From Croceivirga thetidis (GTDB lineage Bacteria; Bacteroidota; Bacteroidia; Flavobacteriales; Flavobacteriaceae), in NCBI RefSeq assembly GCF_012272815.1, contig NZ_JAAWWL010000001.1, positions 388,834 through 452,833 of the forward strand: 64,000 nt of DNA. Reading direction: 5' to 3'. Both the position numbers and the translations under genes were made by a program. Below the pieces are notes generated by a model that saw nothing but the letters and a program-made list of their open reading frames with translations, did not search any database and was not told the origin of the DNA. Of this stretch, positions 28,306 through 36,075 are shown in pieces. Position 1 is the first letter of the stretch, and each line of letters starts with the position of its first letter.

Positions 28306-28327
28306 TAGTTTCAATAATTATTTTGAC

Positions 28328-28783
28328 GTGGATACATTAAGTTATAAAACGATTTCAGCCAATAAGGCAACTGCTAACAAAGAGTGGTTATTGGTTGACG
28401 CTGAAGGCCAAACTTTAGGGCGCTTGGCATCAAAAGTGGCCAAACTTTTACGTGGAAAACACAAACCAAGTTTTACACCTCATGTTGATTGTGGTGATAA
28501 TGTTGTAGTGATAAACGCAGAAAAGGTAAACTTGAGTGGTAATAAGTGGAATGATAAGGAGTACCAACGTTACACAGGTTACCCAGGTGGACAACGTATT
28601 ACGTCTGCCCTCGACTTATTGGAAAAACATCCAGAGCGAATAATTGAAAAATCAGTAAAGGGAATGCTACCTAAGAATAAACTTGGTGCTGACCTTTTTA
28701 GAAATTTGAAAGTATACGCCGGTTCTGAGCATGGTCAAGAAGCCCAAAAGCCTAGAACCATTAACTTAAACGACTTCAAATAA
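28328..28783 (+). CDS. rplM: 50S ribosomal protein L13
   Basis: Large-subunit protein, 151 residues from the GTG at 28328 (MDTLSYKTISANKA), which gives the normal L13 length; a longer upstream frame would run through the promoter. WLLVDAEGQTLGRLASKVAKLL, the stretch FTPHVDCGDNVVVINAEKV and GMLPKNKLGADLFRNLKVY are L13 signatures. It ends immediately before the rpsI ATG. Confidence 0.97.
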   Translation: MDTLSYKTISANKATANKEWLLVDAEGQTLGRLASKVAKLLRGKHKPSFTPHVDCGDNVVVINAEKVNLSGNKWNDKEYQRYTGYPGGQRITSALDLLEKHPERIIEKSVKGMLPKNKLGADLFRNLKVYAGSEHGQEAQKPRTINLNDFK

Positions 28784-29170
28784 ATGGAAGTAGTTCATAA
28801 AATAGGAAGAAGAAAGACTGCGGTTGCCCGAGTATATCTTTCACCAGGTAAAGGAGAAATTACCGTGAACAAAAGAAAATTGGAAGATTACTTTACTACT
28901 GCTCCATTACAGTACAAAGTAAAACAACCATTTGCGCTAACTGAAAATGTTGACGCATATGATGTAAAAGTCAATGTTTACGGAGGTGGAATAACCGGAC
29001 AAGCAGAAGCTGTTCGTTTGGCTCTATCACGCGCAATGTGCCATATCAACGAAGAAAATCGCGAAGTGTTGAAACCAGAAGGTTTATTAACTCGCGACCC
29101 TCGTATGGTAGAACGTAAGAAGTTCGGTCAGAAGAAAGCAAGGAAGAAATTCCAGTTCTCTAAGCGTTAA
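28784..29170 (+). CDS. rpsI: 30S ribosomal protein S9
   Basis: Small-subunit protein of 128 residues. IGRRKTAVARVYLSPGKGEI, GGGITGQAEAVRLALSRAM and the basic C-terminal tail KKFGQKKARKKFQFSKR, which reaches the P-site tRNA, are all present. It directly abuts rplM (stop TAA at 28781-28783, ATG at 28784) and is followed by a terminator. Confidence 0.98.
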   Translation: MEVVHKIGRRKTAVARVYLSPGKGEITVNKRKLEDYFTTAPLQYKVKQPFALTENVDAYDVKVNVYGGGITGQAEAVRLALSRAMCHINEENREVLKPEGLLTRDPRMVERKKFGQKKARKKFQFSKR

Positions 29171-29177
29171 GAATTTC

Positions 29178-29204
29178 GAATCCTGGCACCGATTGTCAGG
29201 ATTC
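29178..29204 (+). terminator. Intrinsic terminator after rpsI
   Basis: GAATCCTG / CAGGATTC stem with a loop of about 11 bases, followed by CCTTTTATATTT. Ends the rplM-rpsI unit; rpsB has its own 218-bp upstream region, in which I see no full TAnnTTTG box. Confidence 0.75.
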
Positions 29205-29422
29205 CCTTTTATATTTCAATTCAGGTATTGCCTGAAAAAGTTCATTGAAAGCCCAATTATTCCTTGTGGATTTTTGGCAAATATTAATAAAGTTGTCGTT
29301 GTTTCAAGAAAGAAGGCAATCGACTTTTTTGAAAATTAGTTTAGCATCTAAATGGTTAGGGCAATTCAATAGATGACCACCAAACCATTGCTATCTCAAC
29401 GGAACGTAAACTAAAACGAAAA

Positions 29423-30547
29423 ATGGCAAACAAAACAGAAGTCAAAGACTTATTAGACGCAGGTGTACACTTTGGACACCTAACCCGAAAATGGAATCCG
29501 AACATGGCCCCATACATCTATATGGAGCGTAATGGAATTCATGTTATCAACCTTTACAAAACCGTTGCTAAGCTAGAAGAAGCCAACGAAGCACTGAAAA
29601 AAATTGCTGCTTCAGGCAGAAAAATTCTATTTGTAGCAACTAAGAAACAAGCAAAGGACATTGTAGCTGATAAAGTTTCAAAAGTAAATATGCCATACAT
29701 TACTGAAAGGTGGCCTGGTGGTATGTTGACCAACTTTGTTACTATCAGAAAAGCAGTTAAGAAAATGACCGCTATCGATAGAATGAAGAAAGATGGAACT
29801 TTTGACACGCTTTCAAAGAAAGAAAAGCTTCAAGTTAATCGTCTACGGGCCAAATTGGAGAAAAACTTAGGTTCCATTGCTGATATGACTCGTTTACCTG
29901 GTGCAATCTTTATTGTTGATACAATGAGAGAGCATATTGCGGTAAAAGAAGCATTAAAGTTGAACATCCCAATTTTCGCGATGGTTGACACCAACTCTGA
30001 TCCAAGACCGATTGATTTTATCATACCTTCAAATGATGACGCAGGTAAATCCATCGAAATTATCATGGAACAAGTAACTGCTGCCATTGGTGAAGGCTTG
30101 GCAGAGCGAAAAGCTGAAAAAGGTCAAAGCGAAAAAGAAGCTGCAAAAGAAGACAAAAAAGAAGAAAAGAAAGCAGCGAAAGAAGCAGTAGCTAAGAAAG
30201 CAGATGCTCTCGAAAAGGAGGAGGAAGAAGCTCCAACGCCTAAGACAAAAGAAGCTCCAAAAGCAAAAAAGACCACTTCAAACCCTGATGATTTAACAAA
30301 AGTTGAAGGTATCGGTCCTAAAGCAGCAGAAGCATTGGTAGCCGCTAACATTAGCACCTACGCAGATTTAGCAAAAGCAGATGCTGAAAATGTAAAAACC
30401 ATTTTGACCGAAGCAAGCCCAAGATTAGCTCATCTAGATCCAACATCTTGGGGCAAACAAGCTACGATGGCCGCTGAAGGAAAATGGGATGAACTTAAGG
30501 AGTGGCAAGATAGTGTTAAGGGTGGTGTAGAAGATTCAGAAGAATAG
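29423..30547 (+). CDS. rpsB: 30S ribosomal protein S2 with C-terminal helix-hairpin-helix extension
   Basis: Residues 1 to about 225 are canonical S2: LLDAGVHFGHLTRKWNPNM, FVATKKQAKDI, RWPGGMLTNFVTIRKAV, PGAIFIVDTMREHIAVKEA and FAMVDTNSDPRPIDFIIPSN. The protein then continues to 374 residues, about 120 more than usual. A Lys/Glu/Ala-rich linker (about 228-286) leads to a domain at about 287-345 with DDLTKVEGIGPKAAEALVAA and YADLAKADAENVKTIL, a helix-hairpin-helix pattern seen in nucleic-acid-binding proteins and in extended L21 proteins of this phylum. Followed by tsf after 64 bp. Confidence 0.96.
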   Translation: MANKTEVKDLLDAGVHFGHLTRKWNPNMAPYIYMERNGIHVINLYKTVAKLEEANEALKKIAASGRKILFVATKKQAKDIVADKVSKVNMPYITERWPGGMLTNFVTIRKAVKKMTAIDRMKKDGTFDTLSKKEKLQVNRLRAKLEKNLGSIADMTRLPGAIFIVDTMREHIAVKEALKLNIPIFAMVDTNSDPRPIDFIIPSNDDAGKSIEIIMEQVTAAIGEGLAERKAEKGQSEKEAAKEDKKEEKKAAKEAVAKKADALEKEEEEAPTPKTKEAPKAKKTTSNPDDLTKVEGIGPKAAEALVAANISTYADLAKADAENVKTILTEASPRLAHLDPTSWGKQATMAAEGKWDELKEWQDSVKGGVEDSEE

Positions 30548-30611
30548 AATAAACCAATATAGAATACGCACTTCGCGTTTTACTTTTCATAAATTTTAAT
30601 TCAAATACAAA

Positions 30612-31436
30612 ATGGCAAATATTACCGCCGCAGACGTAAATAAATTAAGAAAGACCACTGGTGCTGGAATGATGGACTGTAAAAAGGCCCTTGTTGAAGC
30701 CGACGGTGATTTCGATAAGGCAATTGAAATCCTTCGTAAAAAAGGACAAAAAGTTGCTGCCAAAAGAGCTGACCGCGATTCTTCTGAAGGTGCGGCAATT
30801 GCAAAAGTCAATGACGATCGCAATCAAGGGGTTGTGATTTCATTGAACTGCGAAACCGACTTCGTTGCAAAAAATGAAAGTTTTGTTCAATTGGCAAATG
30901 ATTTGGCCCAATTGGCACTAGTTCATGACAGCAAGGATTCTTTTCTTACAGCAGATTTCAATGGAATGACTGTTGCTGAAAAGCTTACCGAACAGACTGG
31001 TGTTATTGGTGAAAAGATTGAAATAGGAAGTTTTGAAACTTTGAGTGCGCCTTTCGTGGGTTCATACATTCACGCAGGTAATAAAATTGCAACCTTGGTT
31101 GGGCTTTCAGCTGCTGTTGATGGTGCTGCCGAAGCTGCTAAGGATGTAGCCATGCAGGCTGCTGCAATGAATCCTGTTGCATTGAATGAAGAAGGGGTTG
31201 ATCAATCAATCATTGATAAGGAAATTGAAATTGCAAAAGATCAATTACGTCAAGAAGGCAAACCAGAAGCTATGCTTGACAATATTGCAAAAGGAAAATT
31301 AAAGCGTTTCTTCAAAGACAATACTTTGGTGAACCAGGCTTTCATTAAAGACAGCAAACAAAGCGTGGCTGATTATGTCAAATCGGTTGAAGCTGCTCTA
31401 GAGGTTACTGGTTTTCAAAGAGTAGCCCTAGGTTAA
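30612..31436 (+). CDS. tsf: Elongation factor Ts
   Basis: Nucleotide exchange factor for EF-Tu, 274 residues. The UBA-like N-terminus has VNKLRKTTGAGMMDCKKALV, followed by FDKAIEILRKKGQKVAAKRA. The core has GVVISLNCETDFVAKNESF and SYIHAGNKIATLVGL. The C-terminal subdomain ends in the usual SVADYVKS region. It follows rpsB, the standard rpsB-tsf order, and is closed by a terminator. Confidence 0.98.
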   Translation: MANITAADVNKLRKTTGAGMMDCKKALVEADGDFDKAIEILRKKGQKVAAKRADRDSSEGAAIAKVNDDRNQGVVISLNCETDFVAKNESFVQLANDLAQLALVHDSKDSFLTADFNGMTVAEKLTEQTGVIGEKIEIGSFETLSAPFVGSYIHAGNKIATLVGLSAAVDGAAEAAKDVAMQAAAMNPVALNEEGVDQSIIDKEIEIAKDQLRQEGKPEAMLDNIAKGKLKRFFKDNTLVNQAFIKDSKQSVADYVKSVEAALEVTGFQRVALG

Positions 31437-31455
31437 ATTACCTCTAATACAAAAT

Positions 31456-31488
31456 AAAAAGCCTTAGATTTCTATTCTAAGGCTTTTT
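31456..31488. terminator. Bidirectional terminator between tsf and the DUF4097 operon
   Basis: AAAAAGCCTTAGA / TCTAAGGCTTTTT hairpin with a 7-base loop. T tracts on both strands allow it to stop transcripts from tsf (plus) and from the convergent DUF4097 gene (minus). Confidence 0.9.
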
Positions 31489-31511
31489 TATTTAAATATG
31501 GTTTGATTGAA

Positions 31512-32318
31512 TTATTTCTTTCTGATGTAAACATTACCATTTAATGTCTTAAACAACATTTCAGGACCACCAGCATTGATTTGACCTAAAATCCATTTAT
31601 CAACATTTACCTTATACACGCCATTTGAATTTTTATTTTCCTTTACGCTTGACGTCAACCTTTGACTCATCTCAAAATCGGTGTATACGTTACCATTCTC
31701 TGTTCTTGCCTTTATATCTGCTTTTACACTTGAAGGAAAAGTAACGTCTAAATTTCCATTCAAACTTGTAAAGGCCATTGGAGCGTTACCGTCAACCGCG
31801 TCAAAGCTCACCACTATATTTCTATTTAAAGCATCTGCAATCACAGAACCACCAATATTGTTGAGCGTTATTGCCCCGTTGGTATTACTGATTTCCATAT
31901 CGCCATGAACCCCATTAACTTCGATATTACCATTGTTAACTGCGCCCAGTTTAAGTGAGAAATTCTTTGGTACATAAATTATAAAGTCCATTTTCTTGTT
32001 GCTTGCACCAGCCTTTATCGAAACTTTGTTATTGTATTCTTCAATAGAGAACCCACTACCAGAAGACCCTATTTTTTTCAGACCATCTTTGGTTGTGCTC
32101 CTTGAAGATTTTGATTTACTTCTAGTTTCTACAACAACATCTTTATCAGAATGTGCATTTACTGTTATTGAACCGTATAGCAATTTTATCATTAGAAAAC
32201 CCGGTTCATTTGGATTACTAAGTGGTATTATCAGTTTCTCATCAGTTTGTGCGAAAATTGAGCTTGGCAAACTTATCGCCAGAATCAAACATATTGAAAG
32301 TTGAAATATCTTTTTCAT
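31512..32318 (-). CDS. Exported DUF4097-type beta-solenoid protein
   Basis: The 268-residue product has a signal peptide ending near IFAQ. The mature part is a succession of short strands with Asn/Gly turns (NGNIEVNGVHGDMEISNTNG, then LNGNLDVTFP and TENGNVYTDFEM), the repeating pattern of DUF4097 / head-GIN-type beta-solenoids. Members are cell-surface or periplasmic, and function is mostly unknown. It is the last gene of a four-gene unit behind an ECF sigma factor and lies 3 bp after a paralogue. Confidence 0.85.
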   Translation of the reverse strand: MKKIFQLSICLILAISLPSSIFAQTDEKLIIPLSNPNEPGFLMIKLLYGSITVNAHSDKDVVVETRSKSKSSRSTTKDGLKKIGSSGSGFSIEEYNNKVSIKAGASNKKMDFIIYVPKNFSLKLGAVNNGNIEVNGVHGDMEISNTNGAITLNNIGGSVIADALNRNIVVSFDAVDGNAPMAFTSLNGNLDVTFPSSVKADIKARTENGNVYTDFEMSQRLTSSVKENKNSNGVYKVNVDKWILGQINAGGPEMLFKTLNGNVYIRKK

Positions 32319-32321
32319 TGG

Positions 32322-33191
32322 TTATTTTTTTACGAGAGCATCTCCGTTCAACAAATTAAAATCAAGTTTTATCCCTCCATTTCCAATCCGAAAAGATTCC
32401 TTGGAGTCAATCTTATATTTAATACCTTTTTTTCCTTTAATCTCTTTTTGAACGACCTCGGGCTTTAAGGTCACGGTATCATAATTCGTATATAAATCAC
32501 CGTTCATACTTTTAAATGAAACATCAGCATTCAAATTATCTTTAAATACCACAGTGATATCACCATTCAAGGAATTGTAATAACAATCTTCTGTCGGATT
32601 TGATTGATAGGTAATATTAATATCCCTATTCAAGGCATTTACATCAGTCGTACCAGCAATATTCTCAAGGTCAATACCCCCATTCAAATTATTCACGTTC
32701 ATTAAAGAACCTTGAACGTCTTTTACCAAAATATCTCCGTCATTCATTGTTCCTAGACTTAATCCGGTATTAAAGGGAACCCGTATAGTAAAATCCAAAT
32801 GATATCTATATTTAGGTCGGTCATTATTATTGTATTGCTCTCTATGGGAAAATCTACCTTTTTCTGAATCAAAGTAGGTCCACGGTGAATCCAAATAAAC
32901 ATAGATTTGGTCACCCTGATTTTCCACCGAAATACCAATTTCCTGTCTGCCTTCATCAACATACTCTTGGCGTTTAGCCTTAATGGTCTTCCTAACCTCA
33001 ACCAGTATGGTGTTACCATTATAGCCTTCCACTTCTATACCTCCATTGACGTTTTGAACATTAAGAATGTTATTTTCTCCATTTGAAGAAAATTGAAGTT
33101 CTTTTTTAATTGTTTCCTTAAATTCCTGTCCCTGTAACAGAGCTCCTAAAGAAATTGTAAGTACCAGTAAAACAGATTTAAAAGTTTTCAT
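32322..33191 (-). CDS. Exported DUF4097-type beta-solenoid protein (paralogue)
   Basis: The 289-residue product has a signal peptide ending near LLQGQ. NVQNVNGGIEVEGYNGNTIL, FNTGLSLGTMNDGDILVKDV, VNNLNGGIDLENIAGTTDV and SLNGDITVVFK show the same repeat logic as the downstream gene, so the two arose by duplication. Its leader (33192-33213) carries a motif almost identical to that before the DUF5916 gene. The 28-bp gap after the anti-sigma gene indicates the same operon, possibly with an added internal start. Confidence 0.85.
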   Translation of the reverse strand: MKTFKSVLLVLTISLGALLQGQEFKETIKKELQFSSNGENNILNVQNVNGGIEVEGYNGNTILVEVRKTIKAKRQEYVDEGRQEIGISVENQGDQIYVYLDSPWTYFDSEKGRFSHREQYNNNDRPKYRYHLDFTIRVPFNTGLSLGTMNDGDILVKDVQGSLMNVNNLNGGIDLENIAGTTDVNALNRDINITYQSNPTEDCYYNSLNGDITVVFKDNLNADVSFKSMNGDLYTNYDTVTLKPEVVQKEIKGKKGIKYKIDSKESFRIGNGGIKLDFNLLNGDALVKK

Positions 33192-33219
33192 AACTGTTCG
33201 TTTTTAGATTAATGAATTA

Positions 33220-34011
33220 TTAAATGATTTGATTGATTGATTCCTTTAATTTTTTACTTACTGTGGTATCTATATCAGGTTTATCCAATAATTCTTCCAT
33301 TGACTTTATGGATTCCTTTTCTTGCAAGGCCACCATTAAATCTGCAAGTGCAATTTGTACAATGGGAGAATCTTGATTACTAATCGACTGTATAAGCCCC
33401 ATCCTTACTTCAGGGTTTTCTACATATTTTGAAAGAGACTCAACCGCAGCCAACCTAACATTAACATTTGAATCTCTATTAAGTGTGGTAAAAAGTGCTT
33501 TGGTTACGGCTTCCGTTGTTTTATCCATTTTGGTTACCTCATGTACACCTTGGAGTCTTTTGTTAGCAGAAGGTTGTTCCAATAGTGTTAAAACCAATTT
33601 TTCACGAACTTCACTTCCATCTTCGACAACCGCGGTCTGAACTGTAGACTGTTGGGTGTCAGGTCTCAAAAAATAACCGCCGACCAATCCTAAAATCAAC
33701 AATATTAATCCGAATGCGTATTGTGGTCTAAACCAAGTGAATATTTCTTGAAACCAATTCTTTTCACTGGAAGTTGCGGTTGCACTATTTTCCTGCAAAT
33801 ACAATTGCTCGTAGAATTTAGCGTCCATATTTTCAGATGGTTCCGGAATCGAAACCATATTGAGCATATCCCATGAAGTCAACAATTCATCAAATTCAAC
33901 CTTAAAGCTTTCGTTCTTCTTCAAAAAATCATTGAATTCGATCTCCTGCTCTTTAGATAAATCACCCCTTAGGTAATCAATGGCCCAAATTTCAAAATCT
34001 TCTCTTTTCAT
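33220..34011 (-). CDS. Membrane-anchored HEAT-repeat protein, probable anti-sigma factor
   Basis: Gene directly after an ECF sigma factor (3-bp gap). Residues 1-60 (FEIWAIDYLRGDLSKEQEIE, FDELLTSWDML) resemble the anti-sigma domain of the zinc-finger family but lack its His/Cys metal ligands. One transmembrane helix lies at about 99-115 (AFGLILLILGLVGGYFL). The periplasmic part (about 130-263) looks like HEAT repeats: ANKRLQGVHEVTKMDK, VNVRLAAVESLSKYVENPEV and SPIVQIALADLMVALQEKES. The topology therefore joins a cytoplasmic sigma-binding region to an external protein-interaction module. The anti-sigma role is inferred from context and layout. Confidence 0.8.
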   Translation of the reverse strand: MKREDFEIWAIDYLRGDLSKEQEIEFNDFLKKNESFKVEFDELLTSWDMLNMVSIPEPSENMDAKFYEQLYLQENSATATSSEKNWFQEIFTWFRPQYAFGLILLILGLVGGYFLRPDTQQSTVQTAVVEDGSEVREKLVLTLLEQPSANKRLQGVHEVTKMDKTTEAVTKALFTTLNRDSNVNVRLAAVESLSKYVENPEVRMGLIQSISNQDSPIVQIALADLMVALQEKESIKSMEELLDKPDIDTTVSKKLKESINQII

Positions 34012-34014
34012 GTC

Positions 34015-34569
34015 TTATCTCATTTCAAGTTCCATAAAAATTGTGCGTAGTTCTTTCAAAGCTCTATGTGCCTTGACCTTGGCGGCTCCTTCAGAGCAAC
34101 CTAACACTTCTCCAATTTGATTGAACTTCATTTCTTTTAATTTGCTCAAAACCAGAACTTCCCTCTTTTCAGCGTCAAGCTTGTTCATTGCTGTTTTAAG
34201 TTGGTTCATTTGTTCTTTACGGGTAATATCCCTTTCCATATCCTCATCATTTTTAATTCGATACTCGTAACTGGAAAGCTCATTTTCCTTTAATTCATTT
34301 TTATGTTTTTTAAAGTAATCATGGTTAACATTTCTAGCTGTTGTAAACATCCAAGCCATAAAAGAACCTTCTCCACTATAGGTATGCTTGTACTTCATCA
34401 TGCGTATGAACACATTTTGAACCAAATCTTCACTCAATTCGCTATTGCCGTTTAAATTGTAGAAAAAACCAAATAGTTTGCCTTTGTGCCGTTCATAAAG
34501 CAGTCCTAGCTTATCGGTCTCTCCTGATTTAACCTTTAACATTAATGCGTTGTCCGCTAACGAATTCAC
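34015..34569 (-). CDS. RNA polymerase ECF sigma factor (sigma-70 family)
   Basis: Alternative sigma factor of 184 residues with only regions 2 and 4. Region 2: LGLLYERHKGKLFGFFYNL, DLVQNVFIRMMKYKHTY and SFMAWMFTTARNVNHDYFKK. Region 4: LDAEKREVLVLSKLKEMKFN and IGEVLGCSEGAAKVKAHRAL. A charged linker of about 35 residues lies between. It heads the sigma / HEAT anti-sigma / DUF4097 unit. The upstream minus strand has a GTAACC box, then an A/T-rich spacer and TATACC, which could be an autoregulated ECF promoter, but this is weak. Confidence 0.93.
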   Translation of the reverse strand: MNSLADNALMLKVKSGETDKLGLLYERHKGKLFGFFYNLNGNSELSEDLVQNVFIRMMKYKHTYSGEGSFMAWMFTTARNVNHDYFKKHKNELKENELSSYEYRIKNDEDMERDITRKEQMNQLKTAMNKLDAEKREVLVLSKLKEMKFNQIGEVLGCSEGAAKVKAHRALKELRTIFMELEMR

Positions 34570-34706
34570 TTTTTTGATTGCTTAGTTGAAAGGGTATACT
34601 GTATTATTTAAGAATGGTTACAGAAATTATTAATTTTTTCTTCTGAAAGGGAAAATAAGTGGTCAATTATTTTGATTAATTTTAGGGCCGATTCCAAAAA
34701 TCGACA

Positions 34707-35414
34707 ATGAAGTACAAAAGAATTCTCCTGAAACTTAGTGGAGAAGCCCTAATGGGCGAACAGCAATACGGCATTGACCCCAAACGTATTAGTGAATACG
34801 CTGAAGAAATTAAAGATGTTGTTAAAAAGCGTGTTGAAGTAGCCATCGTGATTGGTGGGGGAAACATATTTAGAGGAATGAAAGGTGTTGGCCAAGGTAT
34901 GGATCGCGTACAGGGCGACCATATGGGTATGTTGGCAACGGTAATCAATGCACTCGCTTTACAAAGTGCACTTGAAGGGGTTGGAGTGCAAACTAGAGTC
35001 CAGTCCGCAATTAAAATTAATGAAGTTGCCGAACCTTTTATTCGTAGGCGTGCGATGCGCCATTTAGAGAAAGGAAGGGTGGTTATTTTTGGAGGAGGAA
35101 CCGGCAACCCTTATTTTACAACGGATTCTGCGGCAGTTCTAAGGGCAATTGAGATTGACGCGGATGTCATTCTTAAAGGAACACGTGTTGATGGCATTTA
35201 TACAGCTGATCCAGAAAAAGATAAAACCGCAACTAAGTTTGATAACCTTTCCTTCAGTGAAGTGCTTAGTAAAGGGCTGAAAGTTATGGATACCACAGCA
35301 TTTACCTTAAGCCAAGAAAACGAATTGCCCATTGTTGTTTTTGATATGAACAAACAGGGCAACCTTTTGAAAGTTGTCTCAGGCGAAAATATTGGAACAG
35401 TAGTAAATCTTTAA
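34707..35414 (+). CDS. pyrH: Uridylate kinase
   Basis: Phosphorylates UMP to UDP for pyrimidine nucleotide synthesis. The product is 235 residues. [52 protein letters not shown] and [17 protein letters not shown] are the amino acid kinase-family blocks specific for bacterial UMP kinases. It is followed by frr after 40 bp, the usual pyrH-frr order. Confidence 0.98.
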   Translation: MKYKRILLKLSGEALMGEQQYGIDPKRISEYAEEIKDVVKKRVEVAIVIGGGNIFRGMKGVGQGMDRVQGDHMGMLATVINALALQSALEGVGVQTRVQSAIKINEVAEPFIRRRAMRHLEKGRVVIFGGGTGNPYFTTDSAAVLRAIEIDADVILKGTRVDGIYTADPEKDKTATKFDNLSFSEVLSKGLKVMDTTAFTLSQENELPIVVFDMNKQGNLLKVVSGENIGTVVNL

Positions 35415-35454
35415 ATTGGCAAACTCTTTGCTAGGTTATTTAAAAGTTTAAACG

Positions 35455-36009
35455 ATGAACGAAGAGATTACATTTATACTTGATACCACCAAAGAAGGTA
35501 TGGATAGTGCTATGGGGCACTTAGAAAAGGCATTGGTGAAAATTAGGGCCGGTAAGGCAAGTCCTGCTATGTTGGCCTCGGTTATGGTCGAGTACTATGG
35601 CTCACAAACACCACTTTCGCAAGTGGCGAATATAAATACCCCAGATGCAAGAACAATTTCTGTTCAGCCCTGGGAAAAGACCATGATACCTGAAATTGAG
35701 AAAGCTATAATGAATGCCAATCTCGGGTTTAACCCCATGAACAATGGAGAAAGTGTCATTATCAATGTGCCGCCACTTACTGAAGAGCGAAGACGTGATT
35801 TGGTAAAACAAGCAAAAGCTGAGGCTGAAGATGCCAAAGTAAGTGTCAGAAATGCAAGACAGGAAGCTAATAAAGAACTTAAAAAGCTTGAAATTTCTGA
35901 AGACCTTCTCTCTAATGCTGAGGTTGATGTTCAAGAGCTAACAGACGCATACAGTAAAAAAGTGGATGCTATTCTTGAGCTGAAAGAAGCAGAAATAATG
36001 AAGGTATAG
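35455..36009 (+). CDS. frr: Ribosome recycling factor
   Basis: Splits post-termination ribosomes together with EF-G. The product is 184 residues of normal length. LVKIRAGKASPAMLASVMVE, QTPLSQVANINTPDARTISV, NNGESVIINVPPLTEERRRD and the C-terminal three-helix bundle are complete. Likely co-transcribed with pyrH. Confidence 0.98.
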   Translation: MNEEITFILDTTKEGMDSAMGHLEKALVKIRAGKASPAMLASVMVEYYGSQTPLSQVANINTPDARTISVQPWEKTMIPEIEKAIMNANLGFNPMNNGESVIINVPPLTEERRRDLVKQAKAEAEDAKVSVRNARQEANKELKKLEISEDLLSNAEVDVQELTDAYSKKVDAILELKEAEIMKV

Positions 36010-36049
36010 ATCTATTCCTCAACCACTAGTTAAACCTATTTTCGTTTTC

Positions 36050-36057
36050 TACCTTTG
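36050..36057 (+). promoter_or_regulatory. -7 box upstream of the RND/MMPL gene
   Basis: TACCTTTG matches TAnnTTTG, 18 bases before the ATG at 36076. No good TTTG is found 19 bp upstream, so only the -7 part is supported. Confidence 0.5.
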
Positions 36058-36075
36058 CAGCCAATTTAAAAGGGC

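Noticed and set aside
28274..28327. Extended N-terminus for L13
   Set aside because: The extra codons overlap the promoter box TACATTTG; the GTG at 28328 gives the normal 151-residue protein.
30124..30357. Minus-strand frame inside rpsB
   Set aside because: An artefact of the Lys/Glu/Ala-rich linker; it reads as a low-complexity Ser/Phe/Ala string.
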